Assembly (NCBI GenBank): GCA_001586965.3
Contig: LUCW03001667.1
Location: forward strand, 62,501 to 90,000
From: Sphaeroforma sirkka
Lineage: Eukaryota > Opisthokonta > Ichthyosporea > Ichthyophonida
Length of the DNA stretch: 27,500 nucleotides
Direction: 5' to 3'
Below are positions 27,433 through 27,500 of the stretch, in pieces. Position numbers and translations under genes: made by a program. How positions within the stretch are numbered: position 1 is the first letter of the stretch; every line of letters starts with the position of its first letter. Under the pieces are notes generated by a model. That model ran no database searches, was not told the DNA's origin, and was given only the letters and a program-made list of their open reading frames with translations.

Positions 27433-27500
27433 TGTATGTGCGTGTAATCCTGTGAACCATAGAACGCCAGAGGAGGGTGCAGTGGTAGAAGACTACGACA

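Noticed and set aside
27132..27460. Frames on both strands within the 31-bp array
   Set aside because: By-products of the repeat; the 31-bp unit is not a multiple of three and the peptide changes frame between units.
1..27500. tRNA, rRNA or other standard RNA genes
   Set aside because: No convincing box A/box B pair with a cloverleaf, and no rRNA-like stretch was seen by eye.

Overview
The window looks like nuclear DNA of an intron-bearing eukaryote, probably unicellular. Nothing bacterial is present: there are no operons, Shine-Dalgarno sites or rRNA/tRNA clusters. What is present are decayed Ty1/Copia and Gypsy/DIRS-like retrotransposons, LTRs with TATA boxes, AATAAA signals, a spliced gene for an organellar-type ribosomal protein, and tandem duplications from 18 to 479 bp. 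I cannot name the organism. A protist with large introns (for example a unicellular relative of animals or fungi) would fit, but that is a guess.

Layout. 1-1409 (+): a family III (CaiB/BaiF-like) CoA-transferase, followed by a strong hairpin. 1655-3330 (+): an old Copia relic. 3401-5613 (-): two adjoining open frames that look like one Gag-like protein split by a C8 tract. 5614-8403: AT-rich, no convincing gene, several strong inverted repeats. 8404-11060 (+): a Copia LTR followed by a Gag-tail/protease/integrase relic. 11570-14936: a reverse-transcriptase scrap of a second class and a series of minisatellites and coding scraps. 14933-18022 (+): a Copia insertion with a 5-bp target duplication, a full 5' LTR, a nearly intact gag, a D,D(35)E integrase with two stops, and a chimeric 3' end. 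18023-19118: nothing recognised except a possible LTR. 19119-22100 (-): Copia RT/RNase H relics, including a 477/479-bp tandem duplication, then a Gypsy/DIRS-like RT relic. 22926-23350: a 150-bp duplication.

From 23515 to beyond the right edge (-) lies the most interesting object: a gene for mitochondrial-type ribosomal protein uL14, read as three exons (26526-26398, 24350-24259, 23599-23515) plus an N-terminal exon outside the window. Every intron carries its own tandem array. Intron 1 has a 31-bp array with higher-order structure. Intron 2 has a 49-bp array. Intron 3 has about six copies of a 60-bp unit that copies the exon's own 5' splice site, and an 86-bp duplication that copies the 3' splice site. 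The functional donor by position is a GC donor, while most downstream copies are GT donors.

The only likely working host genes are the CoA-transferase and uL14. The rest is mostly retroelement debris reshaped by tandem duplication.
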